This document shows positions 34,701 through 42,189 of a stretch of DNA of 64,000 nucleotides, piece after piece. Position numbers and translations under genes: made by a program. A model generated the notes under the pieces. That model ran no database searches. It was not told the DNA's origin and was given only the letters and a program-made list of their open reading frames with translations. Every line of letters begins with the position of its first letter. The first letter of the stretch is position 1. This DNA is from JAMLIA01 sp039810005 (GTDB lineage Bacteria > Chloroflexota > Chloroflexia > Thermomicrobiales > CFX8): positions 1 through 64,000 of the forward strand of contig JBDHWD010000004.1 of NCBI GenBank assembly GCA_039810005.1, written 5' to 3'.

Positions 34701-34906
34701 ACCGAGGCGGTCTTGAAGTAGCCATCGGACACGTTCAGCCACGAGGCACCGGCATCGTCGGTCTTCCAGATGCCACCGGAGCAGGCACCAAAGTAGTAGG
34801 TCATTGGCTGGCTGGTGTGCCCGGCGACAGCGACGCTGCGTCCTCCGCGGAACGGTCCCGCCTGCCGCCAATGCAAACCCGCAACAAGATCATGAATGTT
34901 GGACAT
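31742..34906 (-). CDS. Large Asp-box (BNR/sortilin-like) beta-propeller protein
   Basis: The product has 1054 residues. I count about eleven Asp-box motifs (SxDxGxTW type), for example KTDDAGASW, RSDDAGESW, RTLDGGATW, KTTDGGDTW, RSDNGGDTW and SRDGGESW, spread over about 45-690. This indicates one or two beta-propellers of the VPS10/sialidase-like kind (COG4447-type). The last ~300 residues include a beta-rich region and a helical C-terminus. There is no signal peptide from ATG 34906, which has GGGAGG 9 bases upstream, so the protein seems cytoplasmic unless exported otherwise. No sialidase catalytic residues can be pointed out. Often labelled glycosyl hydrolase, but the function is unknown. 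Confidence 0.8.
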   Translation of the reverse strand: MSNIHDLVAGLHWRQAGPFRGGRSVAVAGHTSQPMTYYFGACSGGIWKTDDAGASWLNVSDGYFKTASVGAVAVAESAPNVVYAGMGESCIRGNVSHGDGVYRSDDAGESWRHLGLETTRHIARVRVHPNNPDHVYVAAFGHAFGPHEDRGVYRTLDGGATWEKVLYRDERTGACDLSMDATNPRTLYAAMWDAQRSPWSLVSGGPGSGIFKTTDGGDTWIELTDNPGLPQGLKGRIGVTVSPARPQRVWAIVEAKEGGLFRSDNGGDTWTRVSDNPELRQRPWYYMHIFADPVDPDTVYVLNLGMWKSTDAGTSFIQIPTPHGDNHDLWIDPANTKRMIEANDGGACVSFDGGVTWSSIYNQPTAQLYHVTTDTQFPFRIYGAQQDNTTITIPSYSDRGAITEDDTWPVGGGESGYIAVRPDDPDIIFAGSYATRMTRYDHGARQEVDITVWPEDPIGYGAEAMKYRFQWTFPIVLSPHDPDVLYVTGNHVFRSTNGGQQFAPISPDLTRGDPETLGPSGGPITKDNVSTEYYGTIFAFAESPVQPGILWAGSDDGRINVSRDGGESWTDVTPSELPDWALISIIDASPHDPATAWVAATRYKLDDFRPYLLRTTDYGATWQMVTSGIPDDDFTRVVREDPAVPGLLYAGTETGLYVSWDAGDSWQQLSGGAGGNGRRALPVVPIHDLIVHDNSLVIGTHGRSFWLLDDLAPVREWRAADGDAPATLFPIATTYRIKPVNSWGRSGTVGYKSYVNTGGSQVMGIVHAAEDGGTRFELLNAGENPDLGVTVHYALSGEKPAQDISLSFWTAEGEQIQRFALAEDQSKQPAEMRLRGEPGLHRFVWNMRYPDATKIEGAALSLYWGGSTIGPVVAPGQYEARLEVGGNTYRQPFEVKRDPRVSATDDDLIAQRDLLLQIRDKLGAVHEAVLASRKLREQIDAWAVRLRDAGKDDLIPTLKQASEQLLAAEGELVESRSKGAADSFNYPPKVNSKLASLQGTVAYGDSHPPQQTYEVFDVLAAQADENLAALQKVVDAVTKDLNDKIAAAGVPAIG

Positions 34907-35015
34907 CAGTGAAATCCTCCCATCGGTGCCACCCAGCCGGTTGAGGCGATGGTAGTCGTGAGTGCTACGCTGGTCAACCACGCCCACTCACATTCCACCG
35001 TGACTCAACCCTTGC

Positions 35016-35044
35016 TTGTGTCGTTGCACAATCAATGCTATTGT
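35016..35044 (+). promoter_or_regulatory. Promoter candidate for the amidase gene
   Basis: TTGTGT (35016-35021), a 17-base spacer and TATTGT (35039-35044) lie 54 bases before the ATG at 35098. Confidence 0.4.
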
Positions 35045-35097
35045 GGCAGCGCTCCGGCAAATCGCACTCATGCATCTAAAGACTGGGAGGTAGGGCG

Positions 35098-36753
35098 ATG
35101 CTCGATCGTAGTCGACTTAGCCGTCGATCTTTCATGCAACGCTCCGCCGCCGTGGCCGCCGGGGCGGCGATGGCGGGGTGGTCAGGTATTCACACGGGTA
35201 AGGTGGCGATGGCCGGGTCTCTCTGGAATCCGGTCTATGAAGACATCCAGGAAGCGACGATTGCCGACCTGCAGGCGCGGCTGACGGATGGCTCACTCAC
35301 TGCACAACAGTTGACCGGAATGTACCTGGCCCGAATTGCGCAACTGGATCAGGACGGCCCGCGGCTCAATTCAGTGATGATGACCAATCCGGACGCACTC
35401 AACATCGCGATCAACCTCGATCGCGAGCGCGCCGAAGGAAACGTGCGCGGTCCGCTCCACGGCATCCCGATCCTGCTCAAGGACAACATCGACACGGCCG
35501 ACCAGATGCCGAACACGGGCGGGTCGATCGCGCTGGCCAACAACTTCCGCACCCAGGACGCGACGATCGCGGCGCGGCTGCGCGAGGCGGGGGCGATCGT
35601 GCTGGGCAAGACGAACCTCAGCGAGTGGGCGAACTTCCGCTCGACGCAGTCGTCCAGCGGCTGGAGCGGTGCCGGTCGCCAGACGAAGAACCCGTACGTC
35701 CTGACGCACAACCCGTGCGGGTCGAGTTCCGGTTCGGGTGCGGCAGCATCGGCCAACTTCGCCGCCGCTGCCATCGGCACCGAGACGGATGGCTCGATCG
35801 TCTGTCCGGCCAACGCCAATGGGCTAGTCGGCATCAAACCAACAGTCGGCCTGACCAGCCGCGCCGGCGTCATTCCGATCGCCCATTCGCAGGACACCAT
35901 CGGGCCGTTAGCACGAACGGTGGCGGACGCTGCAGCGGTTCTCAGCGCAATCGCCGGCCCAGATCCGCGTGATCCAATGACGGCCGCCAGTTCCGCGCAG
36001 GTGAAGCCTGACTATACGGAATTCCTCGATCCGGACGCGCTGGCCGGGGCGCGCATCGGCGTGCCGCGAACTGGCGGGATGTGGGGCTACAGTCCTGAGG
36101 CAGACGGAATCGTCGAGGCAGCCATTCAGGCGATGCGCGACATGGGTGCCACGATCGTCGATCCGGCCGACATCCCGACGGCGGATCAGATGGCGAGCAG
36201 CAACGCCGAGTTCACGGTGCTGCTCTACGAGTTCAAGGCGGACCTCAACGACTATCTCGCGACGGTCGGGCCGGATGTGCCGGTGCGCTCGCTCGCCGAT
36301 CTGATCGACTTCAACACCGCAAACTGGCAGGTCGAGATGCCCTACTTCGGGCAGGAGATCTTCGAGATGGCGGTCGATCTCGGCGGGCTGGACGACCCGG
36401 TCTACCTGGCTGCGCTGGCCGAAAGCCATTCACTCTCACGCGAGCAAGGGCTCGATGCCATCCTGGATCAGTACGACCTCGACGCGCTGGTCGCGCCGAC
36501 CGGGAGTCCGGCCTGGCCGACTGACGTGATCAATGGCGACCACTTCCTCGGCGCGAGCTCCGGGCCGGCAGCGATGGCCGGATATCCACTCGTCTCGGTG
36601 CCGGCCGGTGACTCGTTCGGGCTGCCCGTGAACGTTACGTTCATGGGGCGCGCATGGAGCGAGCCGACGCTGATTGCACTGGCCTACGCCTTCGAGCAAG
36701 GAACAATGCATCGACGCGCGCCGAGGATGCTGCCGTCGCTCGATCTGCCGTAG
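35098..36753 (+). CDS. Tat-exported amidase (amidase signature family)
   Basis: The protein is 551 residues and belongs to the amidase signature family, with the Ser-cisSer-Lys triad predicted as K128 (LLKDNID), S210 (in CGSSSGSG) and S233 (TETDGSIVCPAN). A twin-arginine signal (LSRRSFMQRSAAVAAGAAMAG) directs export of the folded enzyme. GGGAGG lies before ATG 35098. Relatives hydrolyse aliphatic or aryl amides or peptide amides; GatA itself is not exported and does not carry such a signal. It is divergent from the propeller gene and is followed by a GNAT gene after 104 bases. Confidence 0.92.
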   Translation: MLDRSRLSRRSFMQRSAAVAAGAAMAGWSGIHTGKVAMAGSLWNPVYEDIQEATIADLQARLTDGSLTAQQLTGMYLARIAQLDQDGPRLNSVMMTNPDALNIAINLDRERAEGNVRGPLHGIPILLKDNIDTADQMPNTGGSIALANNFRTQDATIAARLREAGAIVLGKTNLSEWANFRSTQSSSGWSGAGRQTKNPYVLTHNPCGSSSGSGAAASANFAAAAIGTETDGSIVCPANANGLVGIKPTVGLTSRAGVIPIAHSQDTIGPLARTVADAAAVLSAIAGPDPRDPMTAASSAQVKPDYTEFLDPDALAGARIGVPRTGGMWGYSPEADGIVEAAIQAMRDMGATIVDPADIPTADQMASSNAEFTVLLYEFKADLNDYLATVGPDVPVRSLADLIDFNTANWQVEMPYFGQEIFEMAVDLGGLDDPVYLAALAESHSLSREQGLDAILDQYDLDALVAPTGSPAWPTDVINGDHFLGASSGPAAMAGYPLVSVPAGDSFGLPVNVTFMGRAWSEPTLIALAYAFEQGTMHRRAPRMLPSLDLP

Positions 36754-36857
36754 CATTCGAGCCGCACCCAATCCGGGCGCTAGCGGACGCACCAGCCGGA
36801 GCAGCGTCCGCCTGCGCCCTACGTCTGCAATGCACCAAGAGAGCACGGACAAGACTG

Positions 36858-37694
36858 ATGCAATTCACGGTACAGACAGCCGCCGATCTGAGCATCGACG
36901 AGCTTGCCGAGGCGATGAACAGCGTCTATCAGGGCTACGTCATGCCCATTCAGGTCAATGGCGACTGGATGGCAACGCATGTCGAGGCGAACGACATCCG
37001 GCTCGACGCGTCGCCGGTCTGGCGCGAAGATGGCCGGATCGTCGGGATGGCGCTGGTAGGCGTGCGTGGCGAGCGATCGTGGATCGGCGGCTTCGGCATC
37101 GCACCGGAGTGGCGCGGGAAGCGGCTTGCCGGACCGTTGCTGGACGCGACTCTCGCCGCGGCACTAGCAACCGGAGCAAGCACCATCCAGCTTGAGGTCA
37201 TCACGACGAACGCCGCAGCGATCTATGTCTACAAGCGCGGCGGCTTTGTCGTGACAAGGGAAGTTGGCGTCTATCAGCGCGACCCGCATCAGGCTGCGGT
37301 TGCGGATGAGCCATCGAGTGTGGTCGAGGCTGCCGATTCGAGTGTGGTGCTGTCCAACCGCGAACGGCTCGGTGGTAGTCCACTCGCCTGGCAGCGCGAG
37401 TCCAGCGTATCGGCAGCGACCACCGACATGGAGGCACTGACCAGCACGTCAGGTAACGAGTGCGGCTACATCGTCTGGAAATCCGGGCCTCGTGGCGTCC
37501 AGATTGTCGATATTGGCGGGACTGATGCTACAACGATCGGTGCTGTCATCGCTGCTGCCAGCGAACGCCACCCCGATCAGCCCATGTCGTTGCTCAATGA
37601 AGCGATTGACGGGCCAACCACCCAGGCGCTGCACGCTGATGGATGGCGTGAGATCGTCCGTCAGCTTGAGATGGAGCGCCCACTACTCGGCTGA
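36858..37694 (+). CDS. GNAT-family N-acetyltransferase, two-domain
   Basis: The protein is about 278 residues. The N-terminal GNAT domain (1-145) has the acetyl-CoA pyrophosphate loop in the form FGIAPEWRGKRLAGPLLDATL and the NAAAIYVYKRGGFVVTREV C-terminal motif. The second half (about 160-278) has the size and predicted pattern of a degenerate second GNAT domain ending in an LEMERPLL strand, but lacks a clear acetyl-CoA loop. ATG 36858 begins the family sequence; an upstream in-frame ATG at 36654 lies in the amidase gene. The acceptor substrate is unknown. The 3' end overlaps pgl by 12 bases, convergently. Confidence 0.8.
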   Translation: MQFTVQTAADLSIDELAEAMNSVYQGYVMPIQVNGDWMATHVEANDIRLDASPVWREDGRIVGMALVGVRGERSWIGGFGIAPEWRGKRLAGPLLDATLAAALATGASTIQLEVITTNAAAIYVYKRGGFVVTREVGVYQRDPHQAAVADEPSSVVEAADSSVVLSNRERLGGSPLAWQRESSVSAATTDMEALTSTSGNECGYIVWKSGPRGVQIVDIGGTDATTIGAVIAAASERHPDQPMSLLNEAIDGPTTQALHADGWREIVRQLEMERPLLG

Positions 37695-38468
37695 AGCGTT
37701 CACCTCTGCCAGCGCCTGATTCACACCCTCAGCCGAGGCACTATCGAGGATGAAGATGACGCGGCCATCGGTTGGCTGGACATACCAGGATGGCGGACGG
37801 TCGGTGACAGTCGGCGAGAAGATGCGATAGAGCGCATCGACCTTCTCCGCACCAGTCGCCAGGAAGACGGTCAGACGCGCGGCGTTCAGCACCGGATAGG
37901 TAAGCGTTATGCGCCAGGTGTCCTGTTGCGGGACGAAGTTGGCGACGACCCAGCGTTCGCGCTCGCCCAGCGCCTCCGTGCCGGGGAAGAGCGACGCGGT
38001 GTGGCCATCTGAGCCGATCCCGAGGACGCTGACATCAAGCGCCGGAAACTCACCGGCCGGCAAATCGCCGAAGACCTGGCGCAGCTCGGATTCGTATTCG
38101 TCCGCCGCTTTGCTCGGGTCGATCTCGCCGCGCATACGATGGATATGGGAGTCATCGACCTCGACACGCGACAGGAGCGATTCCTCGGCCATGCGGTAGT
38201 TGCTCTGGTCGTCGTCGGGCGGGACAGTACGTTCGTCGCCCCAGAAGACCTGCACGCGCGACCAGTCGATGCCGGGCAGCGCGGCCAGATGCTCGTGCAT
38301 GCCGCGCGGCGTCGAGCCGCCGGAGAGGGCAATGCTGTACATCTCGCCGGTCGCTGTCGGTCGCAACGCCTCGGCGATGATGTGCGCGGCGGCCTCCTGC
38401 GCGGCCTCGACGGTCTCGAAGACCTGCACTTCCGGCGCTCGCGCGGCCGGCTCAACTTGCTGCTTCAT
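37683..38468 (-). CDS. pgl: 6-phosphogluconolactonase
   Basis: Pgl hydrolyses 6-phosphogluconolactone, the product of glucose-6-phosphate dehydrogenase. The 261-residue protein has SIALSGGSTPRGMH, VFWGDERTVPPDD and VLGIGSDGHTASLFPGT, the hallmark motifs of the DevB/SOL-type enzyme. ATG 38468 follows AGGGAGAT. Its start overlaps the end of opcA by 17 bases, so it is the last gene of the zwf-opcA-pgl series. The 3' end overlaps the convergent GNAT gene by 12 bases. Confidence 0.95.
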   Translation of the reverse strand: MKQQVEPAARAPEVQVFETVEAAQEAAAHIIAEALRPTATGEMYSIALSGGSTPRGMHEHLAALPGIDWSRVQVFWGDERTVPPDDDQSNYRMAEESLLSRVEVDDSHIHRMRGEIDPSKAADEYESELRQVFGDLPAGEFPALDVSVLGIGSDGHTASLFPGTEALGERERWVVANFVPQQDTWRITLTYPVLNAARLTVFLATGAEKVDALYRIFSPTVTDRPPSWYVQPTDGRVIFILDSASAEGVNQALAEVNASAE

Positions 38469-39603
38469 GCGATCTCCCTAGCTCGGCAACGACCGTCACG
38501 ACGAACGCGAGCGCATCGTGGTACTGCTCGTCGTGCGAACGCACCAGCAACTCCTGACCAATCAGGTCGCTGAGGCGCGGGGCAGGCAGACGGTCAACTC
38601 GATCCTGCCGTGGGACGCCCGGCCACTCGACCGACGTCACGAGGATGTTCTCGGCGCGCACGCGCACGCTGATGCGGGCGTTGCGCTCCTTCTCACGCGC
38701 GAGTATCCGGATCGACCGCAGGCCGACACCGGTGCTCGACTGCCGCAATAGATGGACATCAATCGGGCCGCCCGAGGCGTTGCGCGCGCGGATATGCAGT
38801 GTGGATCCTTCGCGCTGGGCGCTGTCGAGCGACCACTTCAGTCGTGATGCGAGCCAGCCAAGCAGCAGCAATGCCTGCGCTTCAGCCGTCGAATCAAAGC
38901 CGATCTCGATCGCCTCAATGGCTGGCAGGAGCTCAATCGTCTCGGGATGATCGAAGGCCTGCGCGATCGCCTCGCGCCAGCGAACGATCCGTGCCCAGGC
39001 GAGGTCGGTGCCGGAGCAAAGCGAATCGTTGTGCCGCAGGAAGCTATCGAACGATGCGAACGTGTCCAGCGCCGAGTCAAAGCGCGATGAGTCGATGATG
39101 ACGCGATCGGCGGTCGCAGCCAGGCGCTTGAACTCATCCGCTTCGAAATCAATCTGTCCGACCCACCACATCGCGGACGGGATGCCGGACAGCTCGAGCT
39201 GCGCCAGCAGGCTGGGGACGGCCTTAATGCGATCCGGCGGCGTGTGCAGTTCGATCACTTCGTAGCACGGTGTGCGCGGTCCACTGTGCAAGCGGCAGTG
39301 TCCGGCCACGCTGGCATCGAAGGCGGAATCCTCCGGGCTCACCTCGACGACGATCACCCGTGAGGGCAGCTGCTCGACGAGCTCGTGCAGCGTCTCGTGC
39401 GCCACGCGGATCTGCGATTCGCCTCTGGCAATGATAATGAGCGTCAGAATGCTCGTCCGAATCGGGATTTCGCCGGTCTGCTGCTCGACTTCAGTCGAGA
39501 TATCTGCCCAGACCCGCGACAGCTCGTTGACGATCTGGTCGATCGTGACGACGCGCTGCCCGTCGGCGCTGATGCTGATGCGGTGCGTTTGTGGAGCGCT
39601 CAT
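38452..39603 (-). CDS. opcA: Glucose-6-phosphate dehydrogenase assembly protein OpcA
   Basis: OpcA is required for assembly and activity of glucose-6-phosphate dehydrogenase in cyanobacteria and actinobacteria. The 383-residue protein has the expected N-terminal region (EQQTGEIPIRTSILTLII), CRLHSGPRTPCYEVIEL, and the GIPSAMWWVGQIDF segment near the middle, as in known OpcA proteins. It lies between zwf (4-base gap) and pgl (17-base overlap), the usual genomic place. The presence of OpcA suggests that the Zwf here needs it for redox-controlled or oligomer assembly. Confidence 0.92.
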   Translation of the reverse strand: MSAPQTHRISISADGQRVVTIDQIVNELSRVWADISTEVEQQTGEIPIRTSILTLIIIARGESQIRVAHETLHELVEQLPSRVIVVEVSPEDSAFDASVAGHCRLHSGPRTPCYEVIELHTPPDRIKAVPSLLAQLELSGIPSAMWWVGQIDFEADEFKRLAATADRVIIDSSRFDSALDTFASFDSFLRHNDSLCSGTDLAWARIVRWREAIAQAFDHPETIELLPAIEAIEIGFDSTAEAQALLLLGWLASRLKWSLDSAQREGSTLHIRARNASGGPIDVHLLRQSSTGVGLRSIRILAREKERNARISVRVRAENILVTSVEWPGVPRQDRVDRLPAPRLSDLIGQELLVRSHDEQYHDALAFVVTVVAELGRSHEAAS

Positions 39604-39607
39604 CGCA

Positions 39608-41179
39608 CTACGGCTCCCGCCATGTACGACCGTCCTTCTTCAGGAGCCGGTCTGCATCTTCAGGTCCCCACGTCCCTGCCTCGTAGGTGGGGATTTCATC
39701 GACGGTCTGACGCTCCCAGCCGGCGCGAATCTGGGTCATGATGTTCCAGGCCGCTGCCACCTCATCGCGGCGCGTGAAAAGCGTGCTATCGCCGAGCATG
39801 GCGTCCAGCAGCAGTCGCTCGTACGCATCCGGCGACTGGACATTGAACGCGGTCCCGTACTCAAAGCCCATATGCACCGAGCGCAGGTTCATCATCGGCC
39901 CAGGAACCTTGACACCGAACGTCAGGGCAATCCCTTCGTTGGGCTGAATGCCGAGGGCCAGCACGTTCGGGTCGAGCTCGTCGGCCACATCGGCGTTGAA
40001 CAGCAGATGCGGCGCGCGCTTGAACTGGATCGCGATCTCGCTCACTCGCCGGGGCATGCGCTTGCCGGTGCGCAGATAGAACGGCACACCCGCCCAGCGC
40101 CAGTTGTCGATGAAGAGCTTGAGCGCGACGAAGGTCTCGGTCAGCGAGTGCGGATCGACCTTCTCCTCTTCGCGGTAGCCGGGCACCGCCTCGCCGTCAG
40201 AGTATCCAGCGGTGTACTGCCCACGGACGGTGAACTCTTCAACATGGCGCGGGTCGATCGGTCGGACGGCATGGAGCACCTTGACCTTCTCGTCGCGCAC
40301 CGGATCGGCAGTGAGTGCGACCGGTGGCTCCATCGCGACCATCGTCAGCAGCTGCATCAGATGGTTCTGCATCATGTCGCGCAGCGCGCCAGTCTCTTCG
40401 TAATACCCGCCGCGCGTCTCGATGCCGATGGATTCGGCGACGGTGATCTGGACGTGGTCGACGTACTGACGGTTCCAGATCGGTTCCCAGACCCCGTTGG
40501 CGAAGCGGAAGGCGATGATGTTCTGAACCGTCTCTTTGCCGAGATAGTGGTCGATACGGAAGACATCACGCTCGTCGAAGACGTTGTTGACGACCTTGTT
40601 GAGATGGTCGGCTGAGTCGAGATCGTGCCCGAATGGCTTCTCGACGATGATCCGCTGCCACGAATTGTCCGGGCCATGGTTCAGATCGTGCTGGCCGATC
40701 TGCTCGATGATGTCGTCATAAAAGTCCGGCGGCGTCGCGAGATAGTACATCCGGTTACCGAGCGTGCCGCGCTGGCCATCAAGCGTCGTCAGGCGATCCG
40801 AGAGGCCGTTGTAGTCATCGGAGTTGGTGAAGTCGCCCTTGACGTAAAAGACCCCCTGGCTGAACGAATCCCAGACGGCGTCATCGACTGGCGTGCGTCG
40901 CGAGAACTCGTTGACGGCATCGCGCATCTTGGAGCGGAACGACTCATCCGTCTCGTCGTGGCGCGCGAAGCCGACGACGGTGAAGCCGATCGGCAGGAGC
41001 CGCTCAAGTGCGAGGTTGTAGAGCGCCGGAATCAGCTTGCGGCGCGTCAGGTCGCCCGACGCGCCGAAGATCACCATGATCGCCGGCGCGGGCGTGCGTT
41101 CTATCAGCAGCCCTTCGCGGAGCGGGTTGCTCCGCAGTTCGGCCTGCGGGGGAGAGATTGTCTGCGACAGGTTGGACAT
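39608..41179 (-). CDS. zwf: Glucose-6-phosphate 1-dehydrogenase
   Basis: Zwf oxidises glucose 6-phosphate to 6-phosphogluconolactone with NADP (or NAD), the entry of the oxidative pentose phosphate pathway. The 523-residue protein has the nucleotide loop GASGDLTRRKL (39-49), KPFGHDLDSA, and the active-site signature RIDHYLGKE starting at R208, with catalytic H211 and the next His in the family region. ATG 41179 has AGGA 7 bases upstream. It lies 45 bases after gnd and 4 bases before opcA. Confidence 0.96.
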   Translation of the reverse strand: MSNLSQTISPPQAELRSNPLREGLLIERTPAPAIMVIFGASGDLTRRKLIPALYNLALERLLPIGFTVVGFARHDETDESFRSKMRDAVNEFSRRTPVDDAVWDSFSQGVFYVKGDFTNSDDYNGLSDRLTTLDGQRGTLGNRMYYLATPPDFYDDIIEQIGQHDLNHGPDNSWQRIIVEKPFGHDLDSADHLNKVVNNVFDERDVFRIDHYLGKETVQNIIAFRFANGVWEPIWNRQYVDHVQITVAESIGIETRGGYYEETGALRDMMQNHLMQLLTMVAMEPPVALTADPVRDEKVKVLHAVRPIDPRHVEEFTVRGQYTAGYSDGEAVPGYREEEKVDPHSLTETFVALKLFIDNWRWAGVPFYLRTGKRMPRRVSEIAIQFKRAPHLLFNADVADELDPNVLALGIQPNEGIALTFGVKVPGPMMNLRSVHMGFEYGTAFNVQSPDAYERLLLDAMLGDSTLFTRRDEVAAAWNIMTQIRAGWERQTVDEIPTYEAGTWGPEDADRLLKKDGRTWREP

Positions 41180-41224
41180 CGATCGTCCTCACAAAGTCCG
41201 TGTGTCCGGAAAGATGGCTGAGGA

Positions 41225-42145
41225 TCAGTCGCTCGTCGGGAGCGGGTCCGATTCCTCAACGACGGCGTGTCCGCCAAATTGATGCCGCAGCGCGGCAATG
41301 ACCTTGTTGGCGAACAGGTCTTCCTGCCGGGAAGCAAAGCGCGTCGCCAATGCGAGATAGATCGTTGGCGCTGGCACGTCGATATCGATCGACTCGAAGA
41401 CGGTCCAGCGGCCTTCGCCGGAATCGTTGACGTATCCGCGGATCGATTCGAGGTGCGGGTCCTCAGCGAAGGCGCGCTCGGCAAGCTCCAGCAGCCAGGA
41501 GCGGATAACCGACCCGTGATTCCAGAGCCCGGCGATGGCGCGCAGATCGAGGTCGTAGCGCGAGCGTTCGAGGATCTCGAAGCCTTCGGCATAGGCCTGC
41601 AGCATCGCGTACTCGATGCCGTTGTGAATCATCTTGACGTAGTGACCGGAGCCGCTTGGGCCGACGTGGAGGTAGCCGTTCTTCGGCGCGAGCGTCTTGA
41701 CGGCGGGCTCGATGATTGCGAAGCCTTCGGGTGAGCCGCCGACCATCAGGCAGTAACCGACCTGCAGACCCCAGACGCCGCCGCTGGTGCCGGCATCCAT
41801 GTAGTGGATGCCGTGGGCCGTCACGCGCTCGTGCCGGGCGATCGAATCGGTGAAGCGCGAGTTACCGCCATCAATGAGGACATCGCCCTCGCTCATCAGT
41901 GGGACAAGCTGGTCAATGTAGTCGTCGACCGGCTGCCCGGCCGGGACCATCAGCCAGACGGCACGCGGGCTGGGGAGCTTGCTGAGCATCTCCTCCAGCG
42001 TGTACGCCGGATCGGCACCTTCGCTGGCCAGCTCGTCGATTGGCTCGCGGCTACGGTTGTGAACGACGACGTGATGCTCATCGCGCAACAGCCGCCGTGC
42101 CATGTTGCCGCCCATGCGGCCCAGACCGATGATGGCGATATCCAC
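41225..42145 (-). CDS. gnd: 6-phosphogluconate dehydrogenase, decarboxylating (short GntZ/Gnd type)
   Basis: This enzyme converts 6-phosphogluconate to ribulose 5-phosphate and CO2 with reduction of NAD(P). Visible are the dinucleotide loop GLGRMGGNMA (7-16), DGGNSRF, SGGVWGL, and the catalytic K171 with N175 and E178 in HYVKMIHNGIEY. At 306 residues it is the short form (GntZ/YqeC-like), which lacks the long C-terminal domain of the E. coli enzyme and is often NAD-preferring; the cofactor here is not proven. It sits between the transaldolase/PGI fusion and zwf. Confidence 0.93.
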   Translation of the reverse strand: MDIAIIGLGRMGGNMARRLLRDEHHVVVHNRSREPIDELASEGADPAYTLEEMLSKLPSPRAVWLMVPAGQPVDDYIDQLVPLMSEGDVLIDGGNSRFTDSIARHERVTAHGIHYMDAGTSGGVWGLQVGYCLMVGGSPEGFAIIEPAVKTLAPKNGYLHVGPSGSGHYVKMIHNGIEYAMLQAYAEGFEILERSRYDLDLRAIAGLWNHGSVIRSWLLELAERAFAEDPHLESIRGYVNDSGEGRWTVFESIDIDVPAPTIYLALATRFASRQEDLFANKVIAALRHQFGGHAVVEESDPLPTSD

Positions 42146-42189
42146 GCTACCTCCTCGTACGAATGTCTTCAGTCATCAGGGACCCGTAT

